Positions 16,501-24,624 of a stretch of DNA of 39,676 nucleotides are shown here, one piece after another (within the stretch, counting starts at the first letter, position 1; the number at the start of each line of letters is the position of its first letter). Source of the DNA: an uncultured Acidobacteriota bacterium (GTDB lineage Bacteria; Acidobacteriota; Terriglobia; Bryobacterales; Bryobacteraceae); assembly GCA_902826685.1 (NCBI GenBank), contig CADEFT010000001.1, positions 1 through 39,676 on the forward strand, written 5' to 3'. Below the pieces are notes generated by a model that saw only the letters and a list, made by a program, of their open reading frames with translations, did no database searches and was not told the DNA's origin. The position numbers were made by a program, and so were the translations under genes.

Positions 16501-16890
16501 CTGCGCCGTCTCGCGCTGGATGAGGGTGAACGTGCCTTCGACATTCACCGTTTCGCTCACCTGGCCGACTTCGAGCGTGGCATCGAGCGTGGAGCGCGTG
16601 GCCGCATCCACCTTGACGTTCGACTGCACGTACTTCTTGAAGCCGGCCGCCTGCACGGAGACGTCGTAATAGCCGACTGGAAGGTTGGTGAGGATATAGG
16701 AGCCGTTCTGCCCGGTGGCCGCCGTGGTCCGTAGCTGGCTCTGCTTGTTCAGCGCGACGATTTCGGCGCCGGAGACGACGGCGTCGGAGCTGTCTTTGAC
16801 GGTTCCCGCGATCTGCCCCTGGTCGAACTGGGCGGAGGCGATGGCGGAAAAAAGCAACAACATCAAGCTGGCGCGGTCCATGGTGGACAT
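13528..16890 (-). CDS. OAR-type TonB-dependent outer-membrane receptor
   Basis: A 1120-residue outer-membrane protein. A signal peptide (MSTMDRASLMLLLFSAIASA) is followed by a carboxypeptidase-regulatory, Ig-like domain (GQIAGTVKDSSDAVVSGAEI, to about residue 115), a plug-like domain with FSINGGRRAGNNVTIDGVNA, and a long beta-barrel. The chain ends LQLGLKFLF, with the terminal aromatic expected for outer-membrane barrel insertion. Proteins of this Oar type are massively expanded in Solibacter-like Acidobacteria and are thought to import or display carbohydrates or other polymers. No TonB box could be identified with certainty. It is first in an operon with the DUF1549/DUF1553 and DUF1501 genes, and a promoter fits just upstream. 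An internal ATG three codons in is an alternative start. Confidence 0.9.
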   Translation of the reverse strand: MSTMDRASLMLLLFSAIASAQFDQGQIAGTVKDSSDAVVSGAEIVALNKQSQLRTTAATGQNGSYILTNLPVGYYDVSVQAAGFKKYVQSNVKVDAATRSTLDATLEVGQVSETVNVEGTFTLIQRETAQIGRIVESRQITDLALNGRNPIKLTLLKAGVVGGSNFNAFSPTGLHEQFSINGGRRAGNNVTIDGVNAMRTRGDWNGSAQLGLLNVDTIQEVQILTSTYPAEYGHAMDGQIRFVSKSGTRDFHGSAFFFHRNSALDANSWTRNNSPNRDESRRPAPFRFNQPGYAIGGPIFVPGKFNTGRDRLFFFGSQEWLIFRQEKTSTATVPSEAMRRGDFSELLSASNPFFRRTRLINDPLAGAPFAGNIIPAARLSPNGVGILNSYPLPTPGYLAGTDNWIKTRPNPRDSRKDSIRVDYYQGKHRMSFSGTHFTYHEDDPFLTNLDRSNSRWDRPNMTGAVSVTSTLSPTLINDLTVTAANDVVRIGIFDNDGQPLYLRTRYGMNFPYIVPGAKRIPERIPTAAITGFTTVDGSSRPVSSSGPMYTLAENFTWIKGSAHTLKFGAAIEHAEQNNNDQIGQQNGQITFNDAGHPLSTGVAAANVATGAFDNYIERGPAAYTLLRSKAFEAYAQDTWKATPTLTLELGVRYSYFQPWYAKWNDIANFNLGYYDPARRAVVDPVGGYIVSGDQYNGIVLPGSGYPESARGRAYGASLPNVDRLFHNLPRGFVNSYRNAFAPRFGVAYRAIDKTVIRAGAGIFHHRQMHNQGSLFRNPPNQVEISVQNGIIDRPGGSTQRDFPLSVKAIDLNAKIPTALSYSLSIQRELPGSMVLELAYVGKTAINQERIRAINNMRAGTIQRNPGVNQAALRPYHGLGPVDWTTRDGRVNYNSLQISMDRRFNSGLGFGVSYTFSRSIGNLMNLLAPALPYDPYNFVKALDELDRPHLLNLNFVYQLPFYKQAKGLAGGVLGGWQLSGVIFLRSGQPLASSDATDFAGVGVGSGPSPWNLVGSLDVQGERGIGRQWFNPAAFALPAAGTFGNAGLSIIRGPASQDFDLAIFKDFRIVERLSSQFRVEVFNFPNHPVLNNPGTNPRAGNFGLITAKSNQRSLQLGLKFLF

Positions 16891-16899
16891 AGGCTGGCT

Positions 16900-16928
16900 A
16901 CGCTATCACAGCCGGCGATTGCTGACAA
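16900..16928 (-). promoter_or_regulatory. Candidate promoter of the OAR operon
   Basis: On the minus strand TTGTCA (16923-16928, five of six -35 consensus bases) is separated by exactly 17 bases from TAGCGT (16900-16905), which is preceded by TGA, an extended -10 form. The -10 hexamer is only a three-of-six match. It ends 9 bases before the ATG, so the leader would be two or three bases. It lies in the 58-base gap between the OAR gene and the CocE hydrolase. Confidence 0.4.
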
Positions 16929-16948
16929 TGGTGTGGTGTAATCCGAAG

Positions 16949-18742
16949 ATGCCGTGGCTGTTGCTGTTTCTTTCCGCCGTTTCCCTCCCGGGCGCGCCGG
17001 GATTCGCCAAGCGCACCGAGATGATTCCCATGCGCGACGGAATCAAGCTGCACACCGAGATCTACACGCCCGAGGGTGCCGCGCGGCCTCTGCCTTTGCT
17101 GTTGCAGCGCACGCCATACGGATTGCCTCACGACAAGGACGGGCTGAATCCGCAGTTGACGGGCGCGATGGCGGAACTGGCGGGCGACGGCTACATCTTC
17201 GTGTTTCAGGACATCCGCGGAAAGTATCTTTCCGAAGGCGAATTCGTGATGATCCGGCCGCCGCGAACCGATCCGAAGGGCGTGGACGAAAGCACCGATT
17301 GCGCCGACACGATCGAATGGCTGCTGAAGAACGCCGCCGGGCATAACGGGCGCGTGGGGATGCTCGGGGTGTCGTATCTGGGATGGACGACGGTGATGGC
17401 GGCGCTCGATCCGCATCCGGCGTTGAAGGCGACGGCGCCGATGGCCCCTCCCGACGATATGTATCTGGGCGACGACTTCCATCACAACGGCGCGTTCCGG
17501 CTGCAGTATGGCTTTGAGTATGTGGCGCGATTAGAGACGGCGAAGGATAACCGCCCGTTCGATTTCGGCCGCCGCGACACATTCGACTGGTATTTGAAGG
17601 CCGGGTCGCTCGCCAACATCGCGCGCGACTGGTTTGGAAAGCGCTACCCGACCTGGAACGACTTCGTGGCGCATCCGGATTTCGATGCGTTCTGGAAGGC
17701 GCGCAAGGTCAGCCCCTACGCGCGCCAGGTGAAGGTGCCGATGCTGCACGTGGCGGGATGGTGGGATCAGGAAGATTTCTACGGTCCCATGACGATCTAC
17801 AAAGCCTTCGAGCCGCATGACAGCCGTGGTTTGAATTTCCTGGTGGTGGGTCCGTGGAATCATGGCGGGTGGATGCGCGGCGACGGCGATTCGCTGGGGC
17901 CGGTGCGGTTCGGGTCGAAGACGGCCGAGTATTTTCGGGCTCAGGTGCTGGCGCCTTGGTTTCGCTATTGGTTGAAGGACGAAGGCAAGCTCGAGCTGCC
18001 GGAGGCGTTGACGTTTCGCACCGGGTCGAATACGTGGCAGCGCTACAACTCGTGGCCGCCGCGGGATTCGGCCGCCAAGGCGCTTTTTCTGCAGGCGGGC
18101 GGAGTGGCATCGTTTGAGCAGCCGGGCGAGGCGGCGGGATCCGACGCGTTTCTCTCCGATCCCGCGCATCCGGTTCCTTACCGCGTGCGGCCGATTCTTC
18201 CGGTGTATGGCGAGGGATCGACCTGGGGCCAGTGGCTGACCGACGATCAGAGGCACTTACATGGACGTCCCGACGTGGCGAGTTGGGAATCGGCTCCGCT
18301 CGAAGAGGATCTGACGTTGAGCGGCCAGGTGACCGCGCGGCTGTTCGTATCAACCACCGGTTCCGATGCCGATTGGGTAGTGAAGTTGATCGACGTGTAT
18401 TCGGAGACGCATGAGGAGAAGACGATGCGGGGCTACCAGTTGATGGTGGCCAACGATGTCTTTCGCGGCCGCTACCGCAACAGCTTCGAGAAGCCCGAGC
18501 CGATGAAGCCGAACCAGGTGACGCCGATTTCCGTCAATCTGCACACACAGGATTACACCTTCCGCAAAGGGCACCGGCTGATGGTGCAGATCCACAGCAC
18601 ATGGTTCCCGCTGATCGACCGGAATCCGCAGAAGTATATCCCGAACATTTTTCAGGCGAAGGAAAGCGATTTTCAGACGGCGACGCACCGGGTGTATCGC
18701 GAGGCGCGCTATCCTTCGCGTCTGGAACTGCAGGTACGATGA
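16949..18742 (+). CDS. CocE/NonD-family serine hydrolase, exported
   Basis: A 597-residue enzyme from ATG 16949. The open frame continues upstream into the OAR gene, but that part is only a shadow of it. The start gives a signal peptide (PWLLLFLSAVSLPGAPGFA). Landmarks of the CocE/X-Pro dipeptidyl-peptidase S15 fold follow: MIPMRDGIKLHTEIYTP, FQDIRGKYLSEGEF, the nucleophile elbow GVSYLG, GWWDQEDFYGP with the likely catalytic Asp, and GPWNHGGW with the catalytic His. The C-terminal half is the jelly-roll domain of this family (LSGQVTARLFVSTTGSDADW, VKLIDVYSE). Members hydrolyse esters, amides or acyl-peptides; the substrate is not predictable here. It diverges from the OAR operon, suggesting it may digest what that receptor handles. 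No clear ribosome binding site is visible. Confidence 0.85.
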   Translation: MPWLLLFLSAVSLPGAPGFAKRTEMIPMRDGIKLHTEIYTPEGAARPLPLLLQRTPYGLPHDKDGLNPQLTGAMAELAGDGYIFVFQDIRGKYLSEGEFVMIRPPRTDPKGVDESTDCADTIEWLLKNAAGHNGRVGMLGVSYLGWTTVMAALDPHPALKATAPMAPPDDMYLGDDFHHNGAFRLQYGFEYVARLETAKDNRPFDFGRRDTFDWYLKAGSLANIARDWFGKRYPTWNDFVAHPDFDAFWKARKVSPYARQVKVPMLHVAGWWDQEDFYGPMTIYKAFEPHDSRGLNFLVVGPWNHGGWMRGDGDSLGPVRFGSKTAEYFRAQVLAPWFRYWLKDEGKLELPEALTFRTGSNTWQRYNSWPPRDSAAKALFLQAGGVASFEQPGEAAGSDAFLSDPAHPVPYRVRPILPVYGEGSTWGQWLTDDQRHLHGRPDVASWESAPLEEDLTLSGQVTARLFVSTTGSDADWVVKLIDVYSETHEEKTMRGYQLMVANDVFRGRYRNSFEKPEPMKPNQVTPISVNLHTQDYTFRKGHRLMVQIHSTWFPLIDRNPQKYIPNIFQAKESDFQTATHRVYREARYPSRLELQVR

Positions 18743-18746
18743 TTGC

Positions 18747-20795
18747 TTAGCCGATCCGCAGCAAGCCGCCGGCTTTTGTGAAGGCTTCGCGAGCCGGAGC
18801 GTAAATGCGCTCGGCGTAGGCGGTGTCCACGGGCCGCCGCAGATGATCCACCGGACTGACGAGGTGCAATTCGCGGCCGGCGAGCCTGGCGGCGATTTGG
18901 GGCAGATCGGTGTGCAGCAGGATGTCGCGAACGAACAGGCCGGCGTTGTATAGATACCGGTCGGAATTGAGCAGTTCGCGATAGGCGAGCAGACCGCGCT
19001 CGCAGCGCAGGGCGGAGATACGGGTGTCGAGGGCGGCGGCCATCAGGCTCCAGACGGCTCCGCTGCCTTTGCCGATTACGTTGACGCCCGCGGCGCCACT
19101 CGAGCGTGTCATGGCGTAATCGACGCCGCGGACGACATCCTGCACGCGCATGCCCACCAGGGACCGGTCGAGATACCAGGCCATGTAAGCCATGGCGGTT
19201 TCGACGTCGAACAGGAATCCGTATTCGCCGGGCCGGTCGCTTGAAGGCGGATGCGGCGCGCGCGTATCGCCGGTGCCGCGCACATCGATGGCGACGACGA
19301 GTTCCCCCTGGCGCACCATACGTTCGATGGGGCCGAATTCCATGCCGTCGGCCTGCTTGCCGGCCTCATGCACGTAAAGCGTCGTGCCTTTCTGGTTGGC
19401 CGGCGTGAACACCCAGGCCGGGATGTAGATGCCCGGCTCGGAGAGAAACTCGAGTTTCTCGATGCTGTAGCCCTTGCGTTCCGTGGTGACGAGGGAACGG
19501 ACCTCAAGCGGGCCCGAGGGCCGGCGGAAGTCGATCAGCTTCTCGAGCGGCGCGCCGCCCGAGCCCGGCAGCCGCTCGCGCTTTTTGGCGATCAGCGTAT
19601 AGACGGTCTCGCCGCGGTGGGAGTGGCGTACCGATCCGTTGGGCGTGCAATAGAGAGCCTGTTCGGTCTCGAGGTTGAAATCGGGTTCGCGATCCGGGCC
19701 GGGCCGGTCGAGGAACCAGCGCGAAAACCAGCGCGTGGTGGCCTGGCGAAGCTTCATCGTCCAGGCGTGCGGATCGGTGGCCTGTTCGGTGGCGAAGCGT
19801 TCCGGCACGCCGAGCTGCGAATAACGGCCGCGGATATGTTCGGCGGCGCGATTGAAGCGCGGGTTGTAGTCTTCAATCAACGCGAGCAGCGGACGCGGCG
19901 CGATGGCCACGTGCAGGTCGCACAGATCGACACCGAGCGCCGCGGCGGGAAACAGGTTTTGCTCGACGTCGGATGGACCGATGCGGCTTTCCGGCTTCAG
20001 GTCGATGGGCCAGCGATGACCGGTGCCGCCTTCGTTGATCACCGCGGCTTTCACGCGCTCATCGACGGCGCTGATGAACATGGTGAGCGTGCCGCCGCCG
20101 GAATGGCCGGCGCAGCCGATGCGCTGGGGGTCCACTTCGGGACGCGATTGCAGGTAGTTGATGGCGCGGACACCATCCCAGACGCGATAGCCGGTGAGAT
20201 CCTCGCCCAGGAGCAGCAGCAACTGGCCGCACATGGAATGCTCGGTGGTGGCGCCGCCTACGTCAGTCAGGCGGGTGGCCGGATCCCAATACTGCCGCCG
20301 CTCGCCTTGGCCAATGGGGTCGTAGGCGAGCACCACGAAGCCCGCCTTCACCAGGCTGAGATAGGCCGATTGATATTCCGGATTCATGCGCGAATCGGCG
20401 TAGTGGCCGCAGGGCGAAATGATGCCGGGGAAAGGGCCCGCGCCTTCGGGCACATAGAGATTGCCGGTGACCCAGAAATCGGGCCGGCTTTGGAACATCA
20501 CGTTCTCCACGCGATAGCCTTCGCGGCGGAGCGTGGCGGCGACCACGGGCGCCAGCGGCGTGCGTTGCGGCTGGCCGTGCATCATCCTCCACATCGCCGC
20601 GCGCACTTCGGTGTTGCGCCGTTCGATGGCGGCGGGTGTGGCAAGGCGCTGGCGTTCGCCGTCCCAATGACTGGCCCTCTCGTTGAGCTGCTTCACCAGC
20701 CAGGTGAGCAGCATATCGGGATGGGCGGAGGAATGCGATTGGGCAGCCGCGGTTTGAGTGGCGGCGAGCAGGGCGGCGAACTGGCGCCGCGTCAC
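18747..20795 (-). CDS. Tandem alpha/beta hydrolase (acetyl-xylan-esterase-like), second domain degenerate
   Basis: A 682-residue protein with a Tat-like start ([19 protein letters not shown]). Two alpha/beta-hydrolase units follow. The first (about 80-365) has GHSGG with nucleophile Ser232, a candidate acid at Asp309 (LIEDYNP) and candidate His343 (DPHAW), and resembles acetyl xylan esterase-type enzymes. The second (about 430-680) has the matching fold: [11 protein letters not shown], then an elbow [10 protein letters not shown]. There the canonical G-x-Ser-x-G position is Gly577, with Ser578 one place late, so this half may be inactive or use a different residue. The GTG start overlaps the DUF1552 stop by GTGA, so it is the last gene of the five-gene run. 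Release of acetyl or other ester groups from polysaccharide is a guess. Confidence 0.8.
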   Translation of the reverse strand: MTRRQFAALLAATQTAAAQSHSSAHPDMLLTWLVKQLNERASHWDGERQRLATPAAIERRNTEVRAAMWRMMHGQPQRTPLAPVVAATLRREGYRVENVMFQSRPDFWVTGNLYVPEGAGPFPGIISPCGHYADSRMNPEYQSAYLSLVKAGFVVLAYDPIGQGERRQYWDPATRLTDVGGATTEHSMCGQLLLLLGEDLTGYRVWDGVRAINYLQSRPEVDPQRIGCAGHSGGGTLTMFISAVDERVKAAVINEGGTGHRWPIDLKPESRIGPSDVEQNLFPAAALGVDLCDLHVAIAPRPLLALIEDYNPRFNRAAEHIRGRYSQLGVPERFATEQATDPHAWTMKLRQATTRWFSRWFLDRPGPDREPDFNLETEQALYCTPNGSVRHSHRGETVYTLIAKKRERLPGSGGAPLEKLIDFRRPSGPLEVRSLVTTERKGYSIEKLEFLSEPGIYIPAWVFTPANQKGTTLYVHEAGKQADGMEFGPIERMVRQGELVVAIDVRGTGDTRAPHPPSSDRPGEYGFLFDVETAMAYMAWYLDRSLVGMRVQDVVRGVDYAMTRSSGAAGVNVIGKGSGAVWSLMAAALDTRISALRCERGLLAYRELLNSDRYLYNAGLFVRDILLHTDLPQIAARLAGRELHLVSPVDHLRRPVDTAYAERIYAPAREAFTKAGGLLRIG

Positions 20796-22075
20796 GCGAC
20801 CACCAGCTCCGGAAGCTTCTTCTGCGCCGTGGGAAACGAATCGAGCGGTACGCCCAGAATCTCGTTGGCGACGGTGAGGTAGAGATCGCCGAAAGTGCCC
20901 GCGGTCTTCGTGTAGGTACCGGTGGCGATCTTGTTGTTGGCATGTCCGGCCACCACCGCGATCAATCCATTGTTCTTGTGCGGATTGGCCTCGGCATGCT
21001 CATGCACGTACAGCAGGCAGCAGTTGTCGAGCAGGGTGCGGCTGCCTTCCTTCACCGACTTGAGACGGCCCAGCAGATAGGCGAACTCTTCCATGTGCCA
21101 GCGGCAGATGTCGCGCATGATGCGCTGGGCCTGCGGCGATTCGGCGTTGGTATGGGTGTAGTCGTGATGGCGCAGCGCGGTGTAGCCGAGCCACGGCATG
21201 CGCACCAGGCTCTGGCACTTGGTGAGCATGTAGGTGGCGACGCGCGTCTGGCCGGTGGCCAGGGCATGCACCAGAAGATCGGACTGCAGCTTGGCGATGC
21301 GCGGATAGTCGCGCATGTCGCCGCCTTCTTCGGGCGCCGGCACATGCTTCGAATACTCGGGCGGCAGCGACGCGATGGAACGCTCCAGGTCGCGAATGGA
21401 GCCGAGATGTTCTTCAATACGCACGCGGTCTTCGGTGCCGACTTCGCCCGCCAGTTCCTTCGCCTCTTCTCGCACATCGTCGAGGATGCTTTTCTTCCGC
21501 TTCACCCAGCCGAGATCGCGCGCCCCGAACAGGCGGTCGAACAGGTTGTGCGGAATCATTTCGGGCGGCAGGGCACGGTCATAACCGGCCCAACTCATGT
21601 TGCGGTGGATGCTGTCGCCGTGGGATTCCTGGCAGACGCCGATCTGCAGCGATCGGAAGCGCGAGGACGTGCCCATGCGCGCGGCCAACAACTGATCGAT
21701 GGAGGGGCCGCCCGCTCCGCGTCCGGTAAAGGTCTTGCCGGTGACCATGGCGCTCATGGCGCGGTGATGATCGTTGCCGGTGCTCGGCATGCGCGCGGCG
21801 GGATTGTCGAGCCCGCTCAGGATATGAACATCCTGCCGGAACGGCGTGAGCGGCGACAGGCAGGGCGTGACGGGATAATCGCGGCCCGCCTCGGCCGGCA
21901 TCCAGTAGCGCTCCGGGATGCCGTTGCCGTTGAACCACAGCACAAAGCGCGTTTCGGGCGCGGCGGCGGTGGCGGCGTAGGCGGTGCCCGCGGCGTTGAA
22001 CATCGCCTCAAGCGGCGGCAGCGCGATCAGGCCTTTCAACAGGCGGCGTCTGGAAACAGGTTTCGTCTTGCGCAT
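20792..22075 (-). CDS. DUF1552 protein, Tat-exported
   Basis: A 427-residue protein of the DUF1552 family. The N-terminus has a clear Tat signal ([19 protein letters not shown]). Family landmarks are [27 protein letters not shown], the [15 protein letters not shown] segment, [28 protein letters not shown], and [17 protein letters not shown]. His and Asp residues in these suggest metal or cofactor binding, which fits Tat export of a folded protein. No activity is known for the family. It directly abuts the DUF1592 stop (TAGATG) and overlaps the next gene's start by four bases. DUF1592-DUF1552 pairs are a recurring arrangement in Acidobacteria and Planctomycetes, parallel to DUF1549/1553-DUF1501. 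Confidence 0.9.
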   Translation of the reverse strand: MRKTKPVSRRRLLKGLIALPPLEAMFNAAGTAYAATAAAPETRFVLWFNGNGIPERYWMPAEAGRDYPVTPCLSPLTPFRQDVHILSGLDNPAARMPSTGNDHHRAMSAMVTGKTFTGRGAGGPSIDQLLAARMGTSSRFRSLQIGVCQESHGDSIHRNMSWAGYDRALPPEMIPHNLFDRLFGARDLGWVKRKKSILDDVREEAKELAGEVGTEDRVRIEEHLGSIRDLERSIASLPPEYSKHVPAPEEGGDMRDYPRIAKLQSDLLVHALATGQTRVATYMLTKCQSLVRMPWLGYTALRHHDYTHTNAESPQAQRIMRDICRWHMEEFAYLLGRLKSVKEGSRTLLDNCCLLYVHEHAEANPHKNNGLIAVVAGHANNKIATGTYTKTAGTFGDLYLTVANEILGVPLDSFPTAQKKLPELVVA

Positions 22076-23623
22076 CTAACGCCTCTCAGTAGTCGCTACC
22101 GCTATCATAAGCTCGCGGAAACGGAATTGCGAACGGCGGAAGGTTTCGACGGCGGCGTCGATGGCCGGCTGATCCGCGGCGGTTTCGCGGCGTCCCAGCG
22201 CGTAACGGAATAGCTGCTTGACGATGCATTCCTGGCAGATGGGGCTCGCTGCGAGCAGGCGGCCCAGTTCCGTGGGGCTCGAAAATTCGGGCGCCGGGCC
22301 GGCACCCATGCCCATCAGCGTGCCGCGCGTATCGAGCTCCACTTCGGCCGTCTCGGGCTTGGGGCTCTTGCTTTCCTTTCCGAATTGCGGGTAGAAAGTG
22401 AGCTTCAACTTTTCGCGCCGCTGTCCGATGGCGTCGAATTTTTCGAAGGCGAAGCCGACCGGGTCGATCATCTGATGGCAGCCGCGGCAGACGGGGTTGC
22501 CCACGTGCTCGGCGAGGCGGTCGCGATTGGCGCGCGGCTGATCGGCGGTGACCTCGGGCAGGGTGGAGTTGGTGCCGGGCGGCGGATCGGGGATGGTCTG
22601 GCAGAGCAGGTGATCGCGCACGAACAGGCCGCGCGCGGTGGGGGAGGTATCGCCGGGCTTGCTGGTCAGGGCGAGAAAGGTGCCCTGGCCCAGAAGTCCC
22701 GCGCGATCCGAGGTGGCGGGGAAATCGACTCTGGCGAATTCCGAAGGCGGCGCGGGCAGGCGGTAAAGGCGGGCCAGATCGGAGTTGACGAAAGCGTAGC
22801 GGGCGGTGAACAGCTCGGTAAAATCGCGGTCTTCCCAGACCAGCGGGTGGATGAGCAGACGCGTTTCCTCCGCCATGGCTTCGGCAAGTTCGGGCGTGAA
22901 CTGTGGAAACTGGCGGCGGTCTTTCACCGTGCCGGCGAGCAGATCGAACCGCAGCCATTGGGAGAGGAAATCATCAAGAGCCTGGCGAGCGCGCGGATCG
23001 GCCAGCATGCGGCGCGCGGTCCCGGCGGCGTTCAGATCGCCCCGGGCGGCTTCGGCCAGCAGGGCTTCGTCGGGCGGCGTATTCCAGAGAAAGAACGCCA
23101 GGCGCGAAGCGGTGGCGTAGGGCGAACCTTCGCGCTCGACGCGGAACAGGAAATTGGGCGATTGCAGCATCGTCTCGACGACCGCTTGCGCACCTTTCAG
23201 AAAATCGCCGCTCTGCAGGATCCGGTTCACGAAGCGCTGCGTCTCACGGGCGGTAAGAGGCCGGCGGTAGACGCGCAGGCCGAAGCGTTTCACGAATTCA
23301 CCGGCACAGGCGGCGTCGGACGGTCCCGAGGGGCGGCAGGGAATCAGCTTGTTCGTATCGCCACCGCGAAAGGCGTTGCGGGCGAGCTTCTCGGCGGCGG
23401 CGCCGTAGGCTTCGGCGAGCAGCGGCGAGATGCTTTGCGCGCGCGCCTGGTTGCGGAAGCCATCCACGAAATCTTCGGGCGGGAAGTGATCGGCCGGACG
23501 GGTTTGATCGGCCAGCAGATCGCGGACGGCGTTGTTGTATTGGCTGTGCGTGAGGCGGCGCAAGGGCTCGCCCGGAAGCTGAGGGGCTAAAAGAAGGATG
23601 GCTAGCGCCAACTGAGCCGGCAT
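22076..23623 (-). CDS. DUF1592-family secreted protein (DUF1587/1592/1588/1585), haem motif in DUF1588
   Basis: Starts at ATG 23623 (515 residues). A longer open frame runs 65 codons upstream but is Arg-rich, lies inside the LRR gene and has no signal peptide. The chosen start gives a signal ([20 protein letters not shown]) and has AAGGAG 8 bases upstream. Domains in order: DUF1587 ([15 protein letters not shown]), DUF1595-like, DUF1592 (about 165-295, [12 protein letters not shown] and [12 protein letters not shown]), DUF1588 (about 305-410, [16 protein letters not shown], the haem motif C379, C382, H383) and DUF1585 at the end ([12 protein letters not shown]). The usual cytochrome c N-terminal domain is missing, so this is a short form with a single CxxCH. 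It overlaps the LRR gene by 22 bases. Its likely partner is the DUF1552 protein. Confidence 0.85.
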   Translation of the reverse strand: MPAQLALAILLLAPQLPGEPLRRLTHSQYNNAVRDLLADQTRPADHFPPEDFVDGFRNQARAQSISPLLAEAYGAAAEKLARNAFRGGDTNKLIPCRPSGPSDAACAGEFVKRFGLRVYRRPLTARETQRFVNRILQSGDFLKGAQAVVETMLQSPNFLFRVEREGSPYATASRLAFFLWNTPPDEALLAEAARGDLNAAGTARRMLADPRARQALDDFLSQWLRFDLLAGTVKDRRQFPQFTPELAEAMAEETRLLIHPLVWEDRDFTELFTARYAFVNSDLARLYRLPAPPSEFARVDFPATSDRAGLLGQGTFLALTSKPGDTSPTARGLFVRDHLLCQTIPDPPPGTNSTLPEVTADQPRANRDRLAEHVGNPVCRGCHQMIDPVGFAFEKFDAIGQRREKLKLTFYPQFGKESKSPKPETAEVELDTRGTLMGMGAGPAPEFSSPTELGRLLAASPICQECIVKQLFRYALGRRETAADQPAIDAAVETFRRSQFRFRELMIAVATTERR

Positions 23624-24621
23624 TGCGGATGCTCCTTCTGGAATCGTTCGACGCCGGAAGCGGTGACGGCGGTGCCGCTCAGAAACAATTGTTCGAGCGG
23701 GAGGCTGGCGAGCGCTTCGAGGGTTTTGTCGGTAACGGCGGTTTCGGAAAGGTCGAGTGTGCGGAGGTGTTTCAGAGAAGCGAGCCCGGCGGTATCGTCG
23801 ATCTTCGCGGCGCGCCACAGGTTGAGACGGGTGAGCGAGGGTAAGGACGAAAGCCTGGCGAGACCGGCGGCGGTGACGGCGGTGCGGCTGAGATCGAGCG
23901 TCCGCAGCCGCTTCAGGTTCGCCAACCGTTCGAGGCCAAGTGAAGTGACTTTGGTGCCGCCGAGGTTGAGCTCTTCAAGCGACGCCAGCGAGCCGATGGT
24001 TTCCAGATCGAAGTCGGTGACCGAAGTCATCCACATGCCGGAGTTTCGCTTCTGCGTGCCGTTGAGGTTAAGCGTGCGCAGCCTGGGCAGCAGACGCAGG
24101 ACGCCGAGGCCGGAGCCGCTGATCTTGATGCCGCCGAGGGCCAGCTCTTCGAGTTGCGTGAGATTGCCGAGAGCGTCCAGGCCGTTGTTGGTGACCTGGG
24201 TGAAGCTGAGATCGAGGGCGCGCAGATTGCGGAACTCGCCGATGTAGTTGAGGCTGGTGTCGGTGACGTCGGTACCGCGCAGGTTCAGGCGTTCGAGCTG
24301 CTTCCAATCCTTGAGATTGGCGAGCGCGACGTCGGCGACAAATTCGGCGTAGTAGAGAGTGAGGTCCTTGACCGAAGTCATCTCGCGCATGGCGGCGAGG
24401 CCGCGGTCGCCGATCTGGCCCAGCGACAGGTCGAGCTTTTCGACGTGCTTGAGACGCGCGAGCAGTTCCATATCGGCATCGGTGGTCCAGGTGTAGCCGA
24501 GCGAGACTTCGCGGATCTGGCCTTGCGGGCCGGTGACGACCGCTCCCTTCTGGCTTTCGATCCAGCGGGCGATATCGGATTCCGCGGTGACGACGGCGAA
24601 CAGCAGAAATAGCGGCAGCAT
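23602..24621 (-). CDS. Secreted leucine-rich-repeat protein
   Basis: A 339-residue protein with a short signal peptide ([13 protein letters not shown]). A short cap [17 protein letters not shown] precedes about a dozen leucine-rich repeats from residue 45 to 330, with the consensus LxxLxxLxLxxTxVTDxGL of the bacterial, cysteine-less type. Repeats at 115-160 and 215-320 are very regular. The cap is of the same kind as the segment (residues about 315-335) before the LRRs in the upstream gene, so the two LRR regions share an origin. LRRs of this type bind proteins or polysaccharides; no enzyme motif is present. The gap to the upstream gene is 3 bases, and the downstream gene overlaps by 22, so it is in the middle of an operon. 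Confidence 0.9.
   Translation of the reverse strand: MLPLFLLFAVVTAESDIARWIESQKGAVVTGPQGQIREVSLGYTWTTDADMELLARLKHVEKLDLSLGQIGDRGLAAMREMTSVKDLTLYYAEFVADVALANLKDWKQLERLNLRGTDVTDTSLNYIGEFRNLRALDLSFTQVTNNGLDALGNLTQLEELALGGIKISGSGLGVLRLLPRLRTLNLNGTQKRNSGMWMTSVTDFDLETIGSLASLEELNLGGTKVTSLGLERLANLKRLRTLDLSRTAVTAAGLARLSSLPSLTRLNLWRAAKIDDTAGLASLKHLRTLDLSETAVTDKTLEALASLPLEQLFLSGTAVTASGVERFQKEHPQCRLSWR
23632..23637 (-). promoter_or_regulatory. Ribosome binding site fixing the DUF1592 start
   Basis: The minus strand reads AAGGAG (plus-strand CTCCTT) 8 bases before the ATG at 23623, inside the final codons of the LRR gene. It is a near-perfect Shine-Dalgarno sequence and argues that the DUF1592 protein starts here and not at the upstream in-frame ATG at 23818. 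Confidence 0.65.
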
Positions 24622-24624
24622 GAT

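Noticed and set aside
14584..16734. Plus-strand open frame of over 700 codons opposite the OAR receptor
   Set aside because: Low-complexity Gly/Ala/Val/Arg composition and no recognisable domain; the minus-strand OAR protein explains the region.
16715..16948. Upstream extension of the CocE hydrolase into the OAR gene
   Set aside because: The extension lies in the OAR coding region and spoils the signal peptide; the start at 16949 gives a normal one.
23624..23818. 65-codon N-terminal extension of the DUF1592 protein
   Set aside because: Arg-rich shadow of the LRR gene; AAGGAG plus a signal peptide at 23623 define the real start.
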